Of a stretch of 64,000 bases of DNA, positions 19,641-29,279 are shown piece by piece. Origin of the DNA: Sphingomonas insulae (GTDB lineage: Bacteria > Pseudomonadota > Alphaproteobacteria > Sphingomonadales > Sphingomonadaceae); NCBI RefSeq assembly GCF_010450875.1, contig NZ_CP048422.1:2515001-2579000 (forward strand), in the 5' to 3' direction. The first letter of the stretch is position 1; the number at the start of each line of letters is the position of its first letter. The notes under the pieces were generated by a model. It was not told the origin of the DNA. It saw nothing but the letters and a program-made list of their open reading frames with translations, and made no database searches. Both the position numbers and the translations under genes were made by a program.

Positions 19641-20120
19641 CTACAGCAGCGCCGCGATGTCGGCGGCGATCTGTTCGGGCTTGGTGGCCGGCGCATAGCG
19701 TCGCACCACCTTCCCCGCCCGGTCGACCAGGAACTTGGTGAAGTTCCACTTGATCGCCTTCGATCCGAGCAGCCCCGGTGCCTCCGCCTTGAGCCGTAAG
19801 AATAGCGGATCTGCCCCCGCCCCGTTCACGTCCACCTTGGCGAAGACCGGAAAGGTGACGTCATAGGTCAGCGAACAGAAACGGGCGATGTCCGCCGCAT
19901 CGCCCGGCTCCTGCGCGCCGAACTGGTTGCATGGAAAGCCAAGGACGGCAAAGCCGCGATCCGCAAAACGCCGGTACAGCGCCTCCAGCCCCTCATATTG
20001 CGGCGTGAACCCGCATTTGGAGGCGGTGTTGACGATCAGCAGCACCTGTCCCGCATAGCGGTCGAGCGGCACCGGTCCACCCTGCGCATCCGCCACGATG
20101 AAGTCGGTCGCCGCCGTCAC
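19641..20120 (-). CDS. Glutathione peroxidase family protein
   Basis: A 159-residue thioredoxin-fold peroxidase. The cysteine form of the active site is NTASKCGFTPQYEGLEAL, followed by VLGFPCNQFGAQEPG (Gln of the triad) and IKWNFTKFLVDRAG (Trp and Asn). It reduces hydroperoxides, probably with thioredoxin as is usual for short bacterial members. The start is GTG 20120, with GTGA overlapping the acetyltransferase stop, so it is coupled to the gene upstream. Confidence 0.92.
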   Translation of the reverse strand: MTAATDFIVADAQGGPVPLDRYAGQVLLIVNTASKCGFTPQYEGLEALYRRFADRGFAVLGFPCNQFGAQEPGDAADIARFCSLTYDVTFPVFAKVDVNGAGADPLFLRLKAEAPGLLGSKAIKWNFTKFLVDRAGKVVRRYAPATKPEQIAADIAALL

Positions 20121-20707
20121 GCGTGCCGCGCCAGCAAATGGTCGATGTTCTGCATCACGCCGGGCCATTCGCGATCGAGGATCGAATAGACGACCGTATC
20201 GCGCAGCCGCCCGTCCATGATCTGGTGGCCACGCAGGATGCCGTCCCGCTGCGCGCCGAGCCGCTCGATCGCGGTCTGGCTGCGCTTGTTGAGGAAGTCG
20301 GTGCGGATCTGCACGCACTGGCAACCCAACGTCTCGAAGGCGTGGGTAAGCAGCAGCAGCTTCGCCTCGGTATTGACGCCGGTCCGCTGCACCGCCTTCG
20401 CATAGAAGGTGCCGCCGAGTTCGAGCCGACGGTGCGCCTCGTTCATACGCATGAACCGGGTGGAGCCGACCACCTGCCCGGCGGGATCGCATACCGCGAA
20501 CAGCCGGGCGCGGCCGTATTCCTGCTGCCGGAACGCCGCGTCAAGCCACTCGTCCGCCTGCTTCAGCTGCGATACGTTGGCGTAGAAGGTGTCCCACAGG
20601 TCACCCGCCGCCGCGGCGGCGACCAGCGCGTCCTTGTCGGAGCGATCCAGCGGGCGGAGCGTGACGTGCCGGCCGCGAAGCGTCGGCGTCTCGCGCCAGC
20701 CGCTCAC
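20117..20707 (-). CDS. GNAT family N-acetyltransferase (RimJ/RimL type)
   Basis: A 196-residue acetyltransferase. It has the RimJ/L-type opening [15 protein letters not shown], the strand [24 protein letters not shown], and the acetyl-CoA/recognition stretch [39 protein letters not shown] typical of the ribosomal-protein acetyltransferase group. The acceptor is unknown. It overlaps lolD by four bases upstream and the peroxidase start downstream, within a lolC-lolD-GNAT-gpx chain. Confidence 0.88.
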   Translation of the reverse strand: MSGWRETPTLRGRHVTLRPLDRSDKDALVAAAAAGDLWDTFYANVSQLKQADEWLDAAFRQQEYGRARLFAVCDPAGQVVGSTRFMRMNEAHRRLELGGTFYAKAVQRTGVNTEAKLLLLTHAFETLGCQCVQIRTDFLNKRSQTAIERLGAQRDGILRGHQIMDGRLRDTVVYSILDREWPGVMQNIDHLLARHA

Positions 20708-21414
20708 GACAGCACGCCTTCATGCAGGCGAACGATGCGATCCATCTTCTGCGCGAGCCGCTCGTTGTGCGTGGCGATCAGGGCCGCCGATCCTTCACCG
20801 CGCACCAGCCGCAGGAATTCCGCCAGCACGATATCGGCGGTATGTTCGTCGAGGTTGCCCGTCGGTTCGTCGGCCAGCACCAGTGCCGGACGATTGGCGA
20901 GCGCACGGGCGACCGCGACGCGCTGCTGCTCGCCCCCCGACAATTGGCTCGGCCGGTGCGTCAGGCGATGGCCCAGCCCCAGCGCGGTCAGCAGCGCCGC
21001 CGCGCGATCATCCGCGGGCTTGCGTTCGGCGCCATGCACCAGTTGCGGCAGCACGACATTCTCGGTCGCATTGAAATCGGGCAACAGGTGGTGGAACTGG
21101 TACACGAAGCCGAGATGATCGCGCCGCATGACCGTGCGGCCGTGCGCATCAAGCTTCGCGGCCTCCGTCCCGGCAATCCGGATCGATCCCTGAAAGCCGC
21201 CCTCGAGCAGGCCGACCGCCTGAAGCAGCGTCGATTTGCCCGATCCCGATGGGCCGACCAGCGCTACGATCTCTCCGGGTGCGACCGACAGGTCGACGCC
21301 GCGCAGGACGTGGATCGTCTCTCCGCCCTGGGTGAAGCTGCGCGTCAGCCCCCCGGTTTGAAGGACAGCGATGTCCGCCTCGGCAAAGCCGCGCTGCATG
21401 GCAACCTCACTCAT
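20704..21414 (-). CDS. lolD: Lipoprotein-releasing ABC transporter ATP-binding protein
   Basis: A 236-residue ATPase of the LolCDE system, which extracts outer-membrane lipoproteins from the inner membrane and hands them to LolA. Walker A is GPSGSGKST (from about residue 54), the ABC signature [15 protein letters not shown] and Walker [14 protein letters not shown] follow, and an H-loop IATHNE is near the end. The gene start overlaps the end of lolC by eight bases. Confidence 0.93.
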   Translation of the reverse strand: MSEVAMQRGFAEADIAVLQTGGLTRSFTQGGETIHVLRGVDLSVAPGEIVALVGPSGSGKSTLLQAVGLLEGGFQGSIRIAGTEAAKLDAHGRTVMRRDHLGFVYQFHHLLPDFNATENVVLPQLVHGAERKPADDRAAALLTALGLGHRLTHRPSQLSGGEQQRVAVARALANRPALVLADEPTGNLDEHTADIVLAEFLRLVRGEGSAALIATHNERLAQKMDRIVRLHEGVLS

Positions 21415-22651
21415 AGCGTAGCACCTGTACCGGATCGGTGCTCGCCGCCTTCCACGCCGGGTACAGCGTGGCGAGGAAGCTGAACACCAGCGCCATCGCC
21501 GCGATGACGACGATCTCGACCGGATCGGTCTTCGACGGCAATTCGGTCAGGTACCGGATCGACGGGTCCCACAGGTTCTGGCCGGTGACCAGCTGGACGA
21601 GGTTTACCACCGCCTGTCGATAGAAGAGGAACACGAAGCCGAGCGCTAGACCGGCCAGCGTGCCGAGCGCGCCGATCGTCGTGCCGACGACCATGAAGAT
21701 GCGCATCAACCCGCCCCGCGTCGCGCCCATCGTCCGCAGGATCGCGATGTCGCGCGTCTTGGCGCGGACCAGCATGATGAGGGACGACAGGATGTTGAAC
21801 ACCGCGACCAGGATGATGATCGACAGCACAGTGAACATCGCGACCCGCTCGACCGCCAGCGCCTGGAACAGCTGCGCGTTCATGCTGCGCCAGTCGGCGA
21901 TCACCGCATTGCCCCCCAGCTTGTCCGCGAGCGGCGCTAGGATCGGCCCGACCCGGTCGGCATCGACCGTCTGCAATTCGATCATGCCGACGCTGTCGCC
22001 GAGCAGCAGCAGGGTCTGCGCATCCTCCAGCGGCATGAGGACATACGCCTTGTCGTAATCGTACAATCCGATCTCGAAGATCGCACCGACGCGGTAACTG
22101 ACGATCCGCGGCACCGTGCCGAACGGGGTCGTCTGCCCCTGCGGACTGAACAGCGACACTTCGCTGCCGACCTGCGCGCCCAGCGCTTCGGCGAGCCGCG
22201 ATCCCAGCGCGATCTGACCGCTGCCGGCGCGAACGTTGGACAGCGACCCCATGATGAGCTTGCCGCCGATCATCCGCCGGATGTCCGCATCGCCCAGTCC
22301 GCGCACCAGCACCGCCTCGGCACGACCGTTATAGGTCGCGGCGAGCGGCTGTTCGACCATCGGCACCGCAGAGGTGACGCCGGGTGTCCGCTGCGCCTCC
22401 GCCACGATCTCACGCCAGTCGGGCAGTCGCCCGCCCGCGCTCTGGACGACCGCATGGCCGTTCAGTCCGACGATCTTGTCGAACAGTTCGGCGCGGAAGC
22501 CGTTCATCACGCTCATCACGATGACGAGTGCGGCGACGCCGAGCATCACCGCCACCAGGCTGATGGACGCGACCAGAAAGATGAACGCCTCTCCCTTGCC
22601 CGGAAGCAGGTAGCGCCGGGCGATCATCCGTTCGTAGCGTGAGAGGATCAT
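21407..22651 (-). CDS. lolC: Lipoprotein-releasing ABC transporter permease LolC/LolE
   Basis: A 414-residue permease with one N-terminal helix, a large periplasmic MacB-like domain (about 50-270) and three C-terminal helices. Family text includes [48 protein letters not shown] and [24 protein letters not shown]. As in most alphaproteobacteria a single LolC/E-type (LolF-like) gene pairs with lolD, so it probably forms a homodimer. Start ATG 22651, with an AGAGG site upstream. Confidence 0.93.
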   Translation of the reverse strand: MILSRYERMIARRYLLPGKGEAFIFLVASISLVAVMLGVAALVIVMSVMNGFRAELFDKIVGLNGHAVVQSAGGRLPDWREIVAEAQRTPGVTSAVPMVEQPLAATYNGRAEAVLVRGLGDADIRRMIGGKLIMGSLSNVRAGSGQIALGSRLAEALGAQVGSEVSLFSPQGQTTPFGTVPRIVSYRVGAIFEIGLYDYDKAYVLMPLEDAQTLLLLGDSVGMIELQTVDADRVGPILAPLADKLGGNAVIADWRSMNAQLFQALAVERVAMFTVLSIIILVAVFNILSSLIMLVRAKTRDIAILRTMGATRGGLMRIFMVVGTTIGALGTLAGLALGFVFLFYRQAVVNLVQLVTGQNLWDPSIRYLTELPSKTDPVEIVVIAAMALVFSFLATLYPAWKAASTDPVQVLRYE

Positions 22652-23151
22652 GGGTCGAGCCTCTAGGAGAGCCGCGAGCGACACGCAACAAATGTTGCGG
22701 ATTCGACACAGGGCAGCGGCAATCGAAAATGCGACCGCACATAGGCGGTGACAAAGCCGGCACGGCTGCCTAGCAAATACTCATCTGAGACACAGGCAAC
22801 GGCCGTGGTTCGGGGAATAGCCGATCGGCAACGCAGCGAGATACGCGCGTGCCGGGAAGCGACCTAAGGGGGCTGACGGGTTTCTCGTCACGCAGGCGCC
22901 CGGATCGGCAACGGTCCGGGCGTTTGGCGTTTTACCGCATCGCGCTTACCGGACAGGCACCGGGCAGCGGGAGGGAGCTTCCAATTCGCGCCCGCTGTCC
23001 GGCATCGGCTTTATTGCGGATCAATCCTGAATGGTATCATAACACGCATCGGGACGGATCGCCTCGTGTCCCAAAGCCCCCCGTCTGAAGGCCGGAACGG
23101 TCGCACCAAGCCGCCCCTCGAGCGGATCGACCGTCAGCAGCGGTCCAAACG
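22652..23151. other. Intergenic 500 bp without a convincing gene
   Basis: No reading frame here has coding character. The one structure I see is an inverted repeat CGCCCGGA (22897-22904) / TCCGGGCG (22915-22922), with a 10-base loop and followed by TTTGGCGTTTT. It could be a weak terminator or a structured leader on the plus strand, but no gene ends just before it. The segment separates the lolC start from the end of a TonB receptor gene. Confidence 0.4.
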
Positions 23152-25569
23152 TCAGAAGCTCTTCGACAGGGTCAGCCCATAGGTCCGCGGGTCGCCCGGC
23201 TGGCCGACGACCAACCCGGTGCTGCCGCTCTGCGTCGCGAGCACCTCATAATAATCGGTGTCGAACGCATTGCGTAGCCAGCCGAAGACGTTCCAGCTGC
23301 CTTCCTTGCGATAGCCGAGGCGGAAGTTGGTCAGCGCATAGCCGTCGACGTCCGTGTAGATCGAGCGCGACGGATTGGACGAGAATTTCGACCGGTAACT
23401 GCCGTCGACGCCGGCATACAGTTGCCCGTCCGTGCCGAACAGGCGCACCGGCAGGTTATATTCCGCGCCATAGGAAAAGGCCCATTTCGAGATGCCCGGC
23501 AGCATTTGTCCGGAGATGTCGCAATAGGGCAGCGAATTGCCCGGCGTGCCGGCTGCGGCGGGCGTACCGACGATCCGGCCATCGACGACCGGCAGGGCCG
23601 TACCGCCGGACAATTCGGGCGGGCATGGCGCGTTGGTGAAACGCACATATTTGGCGTCGGTAAAGGCGGCATTGCCATAGACGTTGAGACGCGCGGTCGG
23701 ACGGAATGCGGTGTCGAGCTCGAACCCACGGGTGCGGACCTTGGGCGCATTGGCAAGATACCCGCGCAACACGTTGACCTGCAGGTTGTTCACCGTCGTC
23801 TGGTAATCTTGTATCTCGGTCCAGAATGCGGCGACATTCACCGTCGCACGACGATCGGCGAACTGCGTCTTCAGCCCGAGTTCGAAATGATTGACCTTCT
23901 CGGGCTTGACGGTGGCGGTGGCGAGGATCGGGTTGTTGGCGCCATCCAGCGGCAGGCCCGACAGATTGATGCCGCCCGATTTGTAGCTGCGCGCAAAGGT
24001 CGCGTAGGAATGCACGGTATCGCTGACGTCATAGGCGACGGTCAGGTCGCCCGACAGGTTCCAGTTGTCAAAATCGGGCTGGTAGCTTTGCGGCGCGAGT
24101 ACGCCCCGCTGGGCAGAGGTCAGCGTCGTGCTGCCGGTCGCGGTGGTCACCAACGACACGTACGAACCCTTCTTCTTGTCGTAGTTGAGCCGCAGGCCGG
24201 GCGAGATCGACAGTTGGTCGGTAGGGTGCCAGGTCAGCTTGCCGAACAACGCCGCCGAGGTGTTCTTGAACCCGATCGAGTTGCGCGACGTCAGCCCGTC
24301 GACGCCCGCCGCACCGAGGAAGGCGCTGGCCGCCGGCCCCTGTACCTGCAACCCCTGCGTGTCGATCGTCTGATAGAAATAGAAGGCGCCGAACACATAG
24401 TCGAGCGCGCGCGTGCCGTTGGATGCGATGCGCAACTCCTGGCTCACCTGGCTCTGCTGCGACGGATTGGCGGACACGGTCGTGATCGGCAAGCCGATGA
24501 AGTCGCGATCGTTCGACGGATCCCAATGCCAGAACCGCCACGCCGACACGGACGTCAGTGTTGCCGCGCCCAGATCCAAATTGCCGACCAGCGACAGCCC
24601 GCCGAGTTCCTGTTTGGCGCGCAGATCGGTATCGACATCGGTCACCCGATCGAACGCATTGGTCGACGGTACCGTATAGCCCTGCGCGGCCGCCAGCGCG
24701 GCATATTGCCGTGTGATGGGCCTCTGCGTCGCCCCGACGCGGGCATAATATTGGACGCAGCAATTGGGGTTCTGGTGATTGTAATCGCCGTACAGCGTCC
24801 AATCCAGCGCATCCGTCGCTTTCCAATAGATTTGCGCACGCAGCGACTGGTTGTCCTGGCTGTTCTGCCACTCGTTCTGGCGATTGTTGTAGATCGTGCC
24901 GCGGCGCGTGGTGATCGACGTCGACAGCCGGATCGCGACCTTGTCCTCGACCAGCGGCCCCGACACCGACGCCTTGCCCTGAAAGAAATCCAGATTGCCG
25001 CCGGTCAGCTCGACCCGCGCCTCCGGCGTAAAGCTCGGCTTGCGTGTGGTGACGTTGATCGCACCCGCGGTGGTGTTCTTGCCATACAGCGTCCCCTGCG
25101 GTCCGCGCAGCACCTCGATCCGCTCGGTATCGGTGAAATCGAACGTCGCCGACGCGATCCGGCTGTAATAGACCTGGTCGACGTAGATGCCGACGCCCTG
25201 CTCGATCCCGTCGTTGGTCAGGCCGAACGGTGCGCCCAACCCGCGGATGTTCGCGGCGGAATTGCGCGGGTTGGTCGAATAGAATTGCAGCGAGGGTTGC
25301 AGCTGCGTCAGCCGGTTGACGTTGTAGGTGCCCGTTTCCGCCAACGCTGTTCCGCCGATGACCGACATCGCGATCGGCACGCGCTGGACCGATTCGGCGC
25401 GCCGGCGGGCCGTGACCAGAATATCGCCGCCGGCATTGCTCGACGCCGGACCGGTCCTGCCGGTCGCCTCCCGTCCCGTGTCGTCGGCGGTCGTCTGCGG
25501 ATCGACGACCGGCGTGGCCGGTGGCGTGGCGATCTGTCCCGCAAGGAGAAAGGCAAGCGTCAGCGACAT
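23152..25569 (-). CDS. TonB-dependent receptor
   Basis: An 805-residue outer-membrane beta-barrel receptor. A signal peptide (MSLTLAFLLAGQIATPP) is followed by the TonB-box-like GGDILVTARRR at about 37-47, the plug domain (RIEVLRGPQGTLYGKNTTAGAINVTTRKP), and a barrel ending in the C-terminal aromatic TLSKSF. It imports a ligand across the outer membrane using TonB energy; this branch is commonly found with unknown ligands in sphingomonads. Start ATG 25569, with an AGGGAG site. No adjacent transport or catabolic gene hints at the substrate. Confidence 0.93.
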   Translation of the reverse strand: MSLTLAFLLAGQIATPPATPVVDPQTTADDTGREATGRTGPASSNAGGDILVTARRRAESVQRVPIAMSVIGGTALAETGTYNVNRLTQLQPSLQFYSTNPRNSAANIRGLGAPFGLTNDGIEQGVGIYVDQVYYSRIASATFDFTDTERIEVLRGPQGTLYGKNTTAGAINVTTRKPSFTPEARVELTGGNLDFFQGKASVSGPLVEDKVAIRLSTSITTRRGTIYNNRQNEWQNSQDNQSLRAQIYWKATDALDWTLYGDYNHQNPNCCVQYYARVGATQRPITRQYAALAAAQGYTVPSTNAFDRVTDVDTDLRAKQELGGLSLVGNLDLGAATLTSVSAWRFWHWDPSNDRDFIGLPITTVSANPSQQSQVSQELRIASNGTRALDYVFGAFYFYQTIDTQGLQVQGPAASAFLGAAGVDGLTSRNSIGFKNTSAALFGKLTWHPTDQLSISPGLRLNYDKKKGSYVSLVTTATGSTTLTSAQRGVLAPQSYQPDFDNWNLSGDLTVAYDVSDTVHSYATFARSYKSGGINLSGLPLDGANNPILATATVKPEKVNHFELGLKTQFADRRATVNVAAFWTEIQDYQTTVNNLQVNVLRGYLANAPKVRTRGFELDTAFRPTARLNVYGNAAFTDAKYVRFTNAPCPPELSGGTALPVVDGRIVGTPAAAGTPGNSLPYCDISGQMLPGISKWAFSYGAEYNLPVRLFGTDGQLYAGVDGSYRSKFSSNPSRSIYTDVDGYALTNFRLGYRKEGSWNVFGWLRNAFDTDYYEVLATQSGSTGLVVGQPGDPRTYGLTLSKSF

Positions 25570-25822
25570 GGAAAGCTCCCTGGGTTCTATTTTGACCGCA
25601 AACTCCACCGAATTGATGGATGTTCAAAGATGGAGAAGCTTGGGTGCGGCAAAGCGGAGCTTCGGCGGCAATTGAAGCATCGTAAAATTTTCGTCGGCCA
25701 CGCTTGAAGCGTCGGATCTCGAAACCAGATCAGCGCAGCACGGTGCCACTGATGGGCCGTGCCCCGGCATCGCACAGCTGTGGATGCCGTCGGTTCAATT
25801 CGCTTCGTCTGGAGGATTTGAC

Positions 25823-26284
25823 ATGCGACTCGACCTTACCCCCTATCGCCGCTCGACCATCGGGTTCGACCGGCTGTTCGATATGCTCGAAACCAATGCG
25901 CGCGCCGCGACGGCGGAGAACTATCCGCCCTTCAACCTCGAACGCCTCGCAGAGGACCGCTACCGCATCACCCTGGCGGTCGCCGGGTTCGCCCGCGACG
26001 AGATCGAGATTACCGCGCAGCAGAATCTACTGCTCGTCGCTGGCAAGAAGGACGACAAGGCAGCGAGCGCCAATTTCCTGCATGTCGGCATCGCCAACCG
26101 CAGTTTCGAACGGCGCTTCGAACTGGCCGATTTCGTCTTCGTCGAGGATGCGCGGCTGAACGACGGCCTGCTGGTGATCGACCTCGTCCGCGAGGTGCCG
26201 GAGGCGATGAAGCCCAAGAGCATCGCCATCAAGACGGGCGCGCCGCTGGCCGCCATCGATACCGAGGACGCCAAGGCCGCCTGA
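25823..26284 (+). CDS. Small heat shock protein Hsp20 family (IbpA-like)
   Basis: A 153-residue holdase chaperone. The opening MRLDLTPYRRSTIGFDRLFDML and the alpha-crystallin domain (YRITLAVAGFARDEIEITAQQNLLLVAGKK, then LHVGIANRSFERRFELADFV) match IbpA-type class A sHsps of rhizobia and sphingomonads. Start ATG 25823 follows GGAGG. The 253-bp leader toward the divergent TonB gene could hold a thermosensor hairpin, but I could not identify one with confidence. Confidence 0.92.
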   Translation: MRLDLTPYRRSTIGFDRLFDMLETNARAATAENYPPFNLERLAEDRYRITLAVAGFARDEIEITAQQNLLLVAGKKDDKAASANFLHVGIANRSFERRFELADFVFVEDARLNDGLLVIDLVREVPEAMKPKSIAIKTGAPLAAIDTEDAKAA

Positions 26285-26293
26285 TCGTCTACA

Positions 26294-26319
26294 GCCCTCT
26301 CCCCGTGTGGGGAGAGGGC
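26294..26319. terminator. Bidirectional hairpin terminator
   Basis: An 11-bp perfect stem, GCCCTCTCCCC (26294-26304) and GGGGAGAGGGC (26309-26319) with a GTGT loop, sits between the convergent hsp20 and pyrG genes. The downstream T content is low on the plus side (CTTATCGT), so it may be only partly factor-independent. Confidence 0.65.
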
Positions 26320-26328
26320 CTTATCGTA

Positions 26329-27963
26329 TCACACCAGACGGCTCTGCTTCAGCGCAGCCTGGATGAAGCTAGCGAACAAGGGGTGCGGGTCGAAGGGCTT
26401 GCTCTTCAATTCCGGGTGGAACTGGACGCCGACGAACCATGGATGATCCGGCCGTTCGACGATTTCCGGCAGCGTACCGTCCGGCGACATGCCGCTGAAC
26501 ACCAACCCGCCCTTTTCCAGCGCTTCCTTATAGCCCGTGTTCACCTCGTAACGGTGGCGATGGCGTTCGTGGATCGTCGTGTCGCCATAGATCGAGGCCA
26601 CGACGCTATTGCCGTCGAGTGCGGCCTGATAGGCGCCGAGCCGCATGGTACCGCCAAGGTCGCCCTGCTCCTCGCGCTTCTCCAGACCGTCGCGGCCCAT
26701 CCATTCGGTGATGAGACCGACGACCGGCTCGCTGGTCGGGCCGAATTCGGTGGATGAGGCATCGGCGATCCCGGCCAGGTCGCGGGCGCCCTCGACGCAG
26801 GCCATCTGCATGCCGAAACAGATCCCGAAATACGGGATCTCGCGTTCGCGCGCGAAGCGGACGGACTTGATCTTGCCCTCGGCACCGCGTTCACCGAACG
26901 CCCCGGGAACCAGGATCGCGTCGCAGGGCTCCAGCTGGCTCACGATCTCCGAATCGTCGTTTTCGAAGATTTCGGCGTCGATCCAGCGGACGTTGACCTT
27001 GACGCGGTTGGCGATGCCGCCATGCACCAGTGCCTCGTTCAGCGACTTGTACGCATCCTGCAGGCCGACATATTTGCCGACGACGCCGACTGTCACCTCG
27101 CCCTCCGGATTGGTGAGGCGGTCCATGATGTCGGTCCAGCGCGACAGATTGGGCGCGGACGACGGCGTGATGCCAAAGGCGCGCAGCACCTCCGAATCGA
27201 GGCCTTCGCCGTGATATTGCAGCGGCACGGCATAGATGCTCTTCGCATCGAGCGCCGGGATCACCGCGGTTTCCGGCACGTTGCAGAACAACGCGATCTT
27301 GGCGCGTTCCGACGGCGGCAGCGGGTGTTCGCAGCGGCAGACGAGCACGTCGGGCTGCACCCCCAGCGCGGCAAGCTCGCGCACCGAATGCTGCGTCGGC
27401 TTGGTCTTCAGTTCGCCCGCGGCGGCGATGTACGGCACCAGCGTGACGTGGATGCTGATCGCGTTGCCGCGGCCGACCTCGTTCTTCAGCTGACGGATCG
27501 CCTCGATGAACGGCAGCGATTCGATGTCTCCGACAGTGCCGCCGATTTCACACAGGACGAAGTCGAGGTCGTCGGTTTCCGCCCGCGCGAAGGCCTTGAT
27601 GGCGTCGGTGACGTGCGGGATCACCTGCACCGTCGCGCCGAGGTAATCGCCGCGACGCTCGCGTTCGATGATCGTCTTGTAGATGCGGCCCGAGGTGACG
27701 TTGTCCGACTGGCGCGAGGCGACGCCGGTAAAGCGTTCGTAATGACCAAGGTCGAGGTCGGTCTCCGCCCCGTCGTCGGTGACGTAGACCTCGCCGTGCT
27801 GATACGGGCTCATCGTGCCCGGATCGACGTTCAGATAGGGATCGAACTTCCGGATCCGGACGCGGTAGCCGCGTGCCTGGAGCAGAGCTGCGAGAGAGGC
27901 CGCCATGAGGCCCTTGCCGAGCGACGAGACCACGCCGCCGGTGATGAAGATGTACCGCGCCAT
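26329..27963 (-). CDS. pyrG: CTP synthase
   Basis: A 544-residue enzyme making CTP from UTP, ATP and glutamine. The synthase domain begins [32 protein letters not shown] and holds [40 protein letters not shown]. The glutaminase domain has the nucleophile Cys in [13 protein letters not shown] and the final His-Glu in [11 protein letters not shown]. Length is standard. secG lies upstream on the same strand. Confidence 0.97.
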   Translation of the reverse strand: MARYIFITGGVVSSLGKGLMAASLAALLQARGYRVRIRKFDPYLNVDPGTMSPYQHGEVYVTDDGAETDLDLGHYERFTGVASRQSDNVTSGRIYKTIIERERRGDYLGATVQVIPHVTDAIKAFARAETDDLDFVLCEIGGTVGDIESLPFIEAIRQLKNEVGRGNAISIHVTLVPYIAAAGELKTKPTQHSVRELAALGVQPDVLVCRCEHPLPPSERAKIALFCNVPETAVIPALDAKSIYAVPLQYHGEGLDSEVLRAFGITPSSAPNLSRWTDIMDRLTNPEGEVTVGVVGKYVGLQDAYKSLNEALVHGGIANRVKVNVRWIDAEIFENDDSEIVSQLEPCDAILVPGAFGERGAEGKIKSVRFAREREIPYFGICFGMQMACVEGARDLAGIADASSTEFGPTSEPVVGLITEWMGRDGLEKREEQGDLGGTMRLGAYQAALDGNSVVASIYGDTTIHERHRHRYEVNTGYKEALEKGGLVFSGMSPDGTLPEIVERPDHPWFVGVQFHPELKSKPFDPHPLFASFIQAALKQSRLV

Positions 27964-28052
27964 GGGAGAAATCGCCTAGCGTGTTTAGGGGTCGAACGAC
28001 AAGAGCGCGCGGGGATCGCCCGCGCGCCGGATACGATGAACGGTGAAACGGC

Positions 28053-28406
28053 TTAGCGCTGGAGCGGTACCGCGCCATTGTCCGCAGGCGCGTTCGGCAC
28101 GGCATCCTGCGCCGGTGCCAGCGGCGCCGCAGCAGGGGCCGCCGGCGGCGTGCGGGCCAGCGACGTATCGATCGTCTGCGTCTGCCGGCTGGCCGCGAAG
28201 AACGCGAGCGCGATCGACATGCAGACGAATACCGTGGCCAGCACCGACGTGGCGCGGGTGAGGAAATCTGCCGCGCCGCGCGCCGACATCAGGCCGGACG
28301 GGCTGCCGCCCATGCCGAGGCCACCACCCTCCGACCGCTGCATCAGGATCACCGTCACGAGCGCAGCGGCGATGATGGCATGTACGACGAGGAGGAAGGT
28401 GAACAT
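28053..28406 (-). CDS. secG: Preprotein translocase subunit SecG
   Basis: A 117-residue two-helix inner-membrane subunit of the SecYEG channel. The N-terminal helix MFTFLLVVHAIIAAALVTVILMQRSEGGGLGMGG carries the characteristic QRSEGGGLG cytoplasmic loop, and the second helix lies at about 52-72. The Ala/Pro-rich C-terminal tail is common in alphaproteobacteria. It is upstream of pyrG on the same strand, the usual order. Confidence 0.93.
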   Translation of the reverse strand: MFTFLLVVHAIIAAALVTVILMQRSEGGGLGMGGSPSGLMSARGAADFLTRATSVLATVFVCMSIALAFFAASRQTQTIDTSLARTPPAAPAAAPLAPAQDAVPNAPADNGAVPLQR

Positions 28407-28606
28407 CTACGGTCCCGAATTTCGGCTGAAGGCGCGCACATAGGCCAGCGTCCGGTCGCGATCAACCGCCCCCGCTCCGACAAGCGGCCCCGTATTTACC
28501 CGACTTATTATCCCCGCCCGTTCATTTGACGGAAACCTGCGCCATCCGGGGGCGTTATGACCGCGAAACAAAGCCCCGAAAACGGTGCAGAAACGGATAT
28601 TTGATC

Positions 28607-28960
28607 GTGGGTACAGCCGCGCAATCACTTGCGACCTGGATGACCGCGCTGGTCGATTACGTGCGGTCGGGAGAACCCGACCTGACCAATCGCCAGATGG
28701 CGTTGCTCCTGCTCGTCTACCTCAACCCCGGTCCGCATACCGTGCGCGGATTGGCCCGTGCGCTCAACGTCTCGAAGCCCGTCGTAACGCGCGCCTTGAA
28801 CAGGCTGGGTGCGCTCGGCTATCTGCGCCGTCAACGCGACGACAGCGACAAGCGCAATATCTTCGTCGCGCGCACTTCCGAAGGGGCAGAGTTTCTTGAA
28901 GAGTTCGGGCAATTCCTTGGTGAAGGCGACGCAAGGTCGCTCCAGCCAGCCCTCGCGTAG
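28607..28960 (+). CDS. MarR family winged-helix regulator
   Basis: A 117-residue DNA-binding protein. The winged helix is clear: LTNRQMALLLLVYLNPGPHTVRGLARALNVSKPVVTRALNRLGALGYLRRQRDDSDKRN, with the R-x-D-x-R wing. The start is uncertain: GTG 28607 is chosen as giving the natural N-terminus; an in-frame TTG at 28601 and one at 28526 are alternatives. It overlaps the SH3-protein gene downstream by 41 bases, so the two are likely co-translated. Confidence 0.8.
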   Translation: MGTAAQSLATWMTALVDYVRSGEPDLTNRQMALLLLVYLNPGPHTVRGLARALNVSKPVVTRALNRLGALGYLRRQRDDSDKRNIFVARTSEGAEFLEEFGQFLGEGDARSLQPALA

Positions 28961-29279
28961 GGCGTTCGCGCTCACCGGCCCCTCGGTTACGCTCGATCCG
29001 CGAACGCACGCCGTGCGGGGCGATCTGGCGGACGTCAGGCTGGCGGAACAGGTGTTCGCACCGCATTATGCCGCGCCGTTGAAGGCCCGTACGCTCCACG
29101 ACATCGCAGTGTTTTCTGATCGCAATCTGTCGGAACCGCTGGCCGATCTGGCGAAGGGCGAGGTGTTCGAGGTGCTCGAACTGGCCGGCAGGCATGCCTG
29201 GGGGGTCGCCATCCGGGCAGGATGCGTCGGATACGTCGACCGCACCGCGCTCGACAAGGTATCGGATTTCGATTCGTGA
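28920..29279 (+). CDS. SH3 domain-containing protein
   Basis: A 119-residue protein with a bacterial SH3-like fold. It contains LDPRTHAVRGDLADVRLAEQVFAPHYAAP, the opening phrase of sphingomonad NlpC/P60 (C40) peptidases, and GEVFEVLELAGRHAWGVAIRAGCVGYVDRTAL, an SH3_18-type barrel. The catalytic NlpC/P60 half is absent: the frame stops at 29279, coupled by GTGA to argC. It may be a free-standing binding domain or a shortened peptidase. Start GTG 28920 overlaps the MarR gene; the exact start is unsure. Confidence 0.7.
   Translation: MKATQGRSSQPSRRAFALTGPSVTLDPRTHAVRGDLADVRLAEQVFAPHYAAPLKARTLHDIAVFSDRNLSEPLADLAKGEVFEVLELAGRHAWGVAIRAGCVGYVDRTALDKVSDFDS

Noticed and set aside
22897..22922. Riboswitch upstream of the TonB receptor gene
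   Set aside because: The hairpin lies beyond the 3' end of that minus-strand gene, not in its leader; no cobalamin-box sequence was seen in the true leader at 25570-25822.
25703..25735. Sigma-32 heat-shock promoter before hsp20
   Set aside because: CTTGAAG is present at 25703 but no CCCCAT-like -10 element follows at the right distance.
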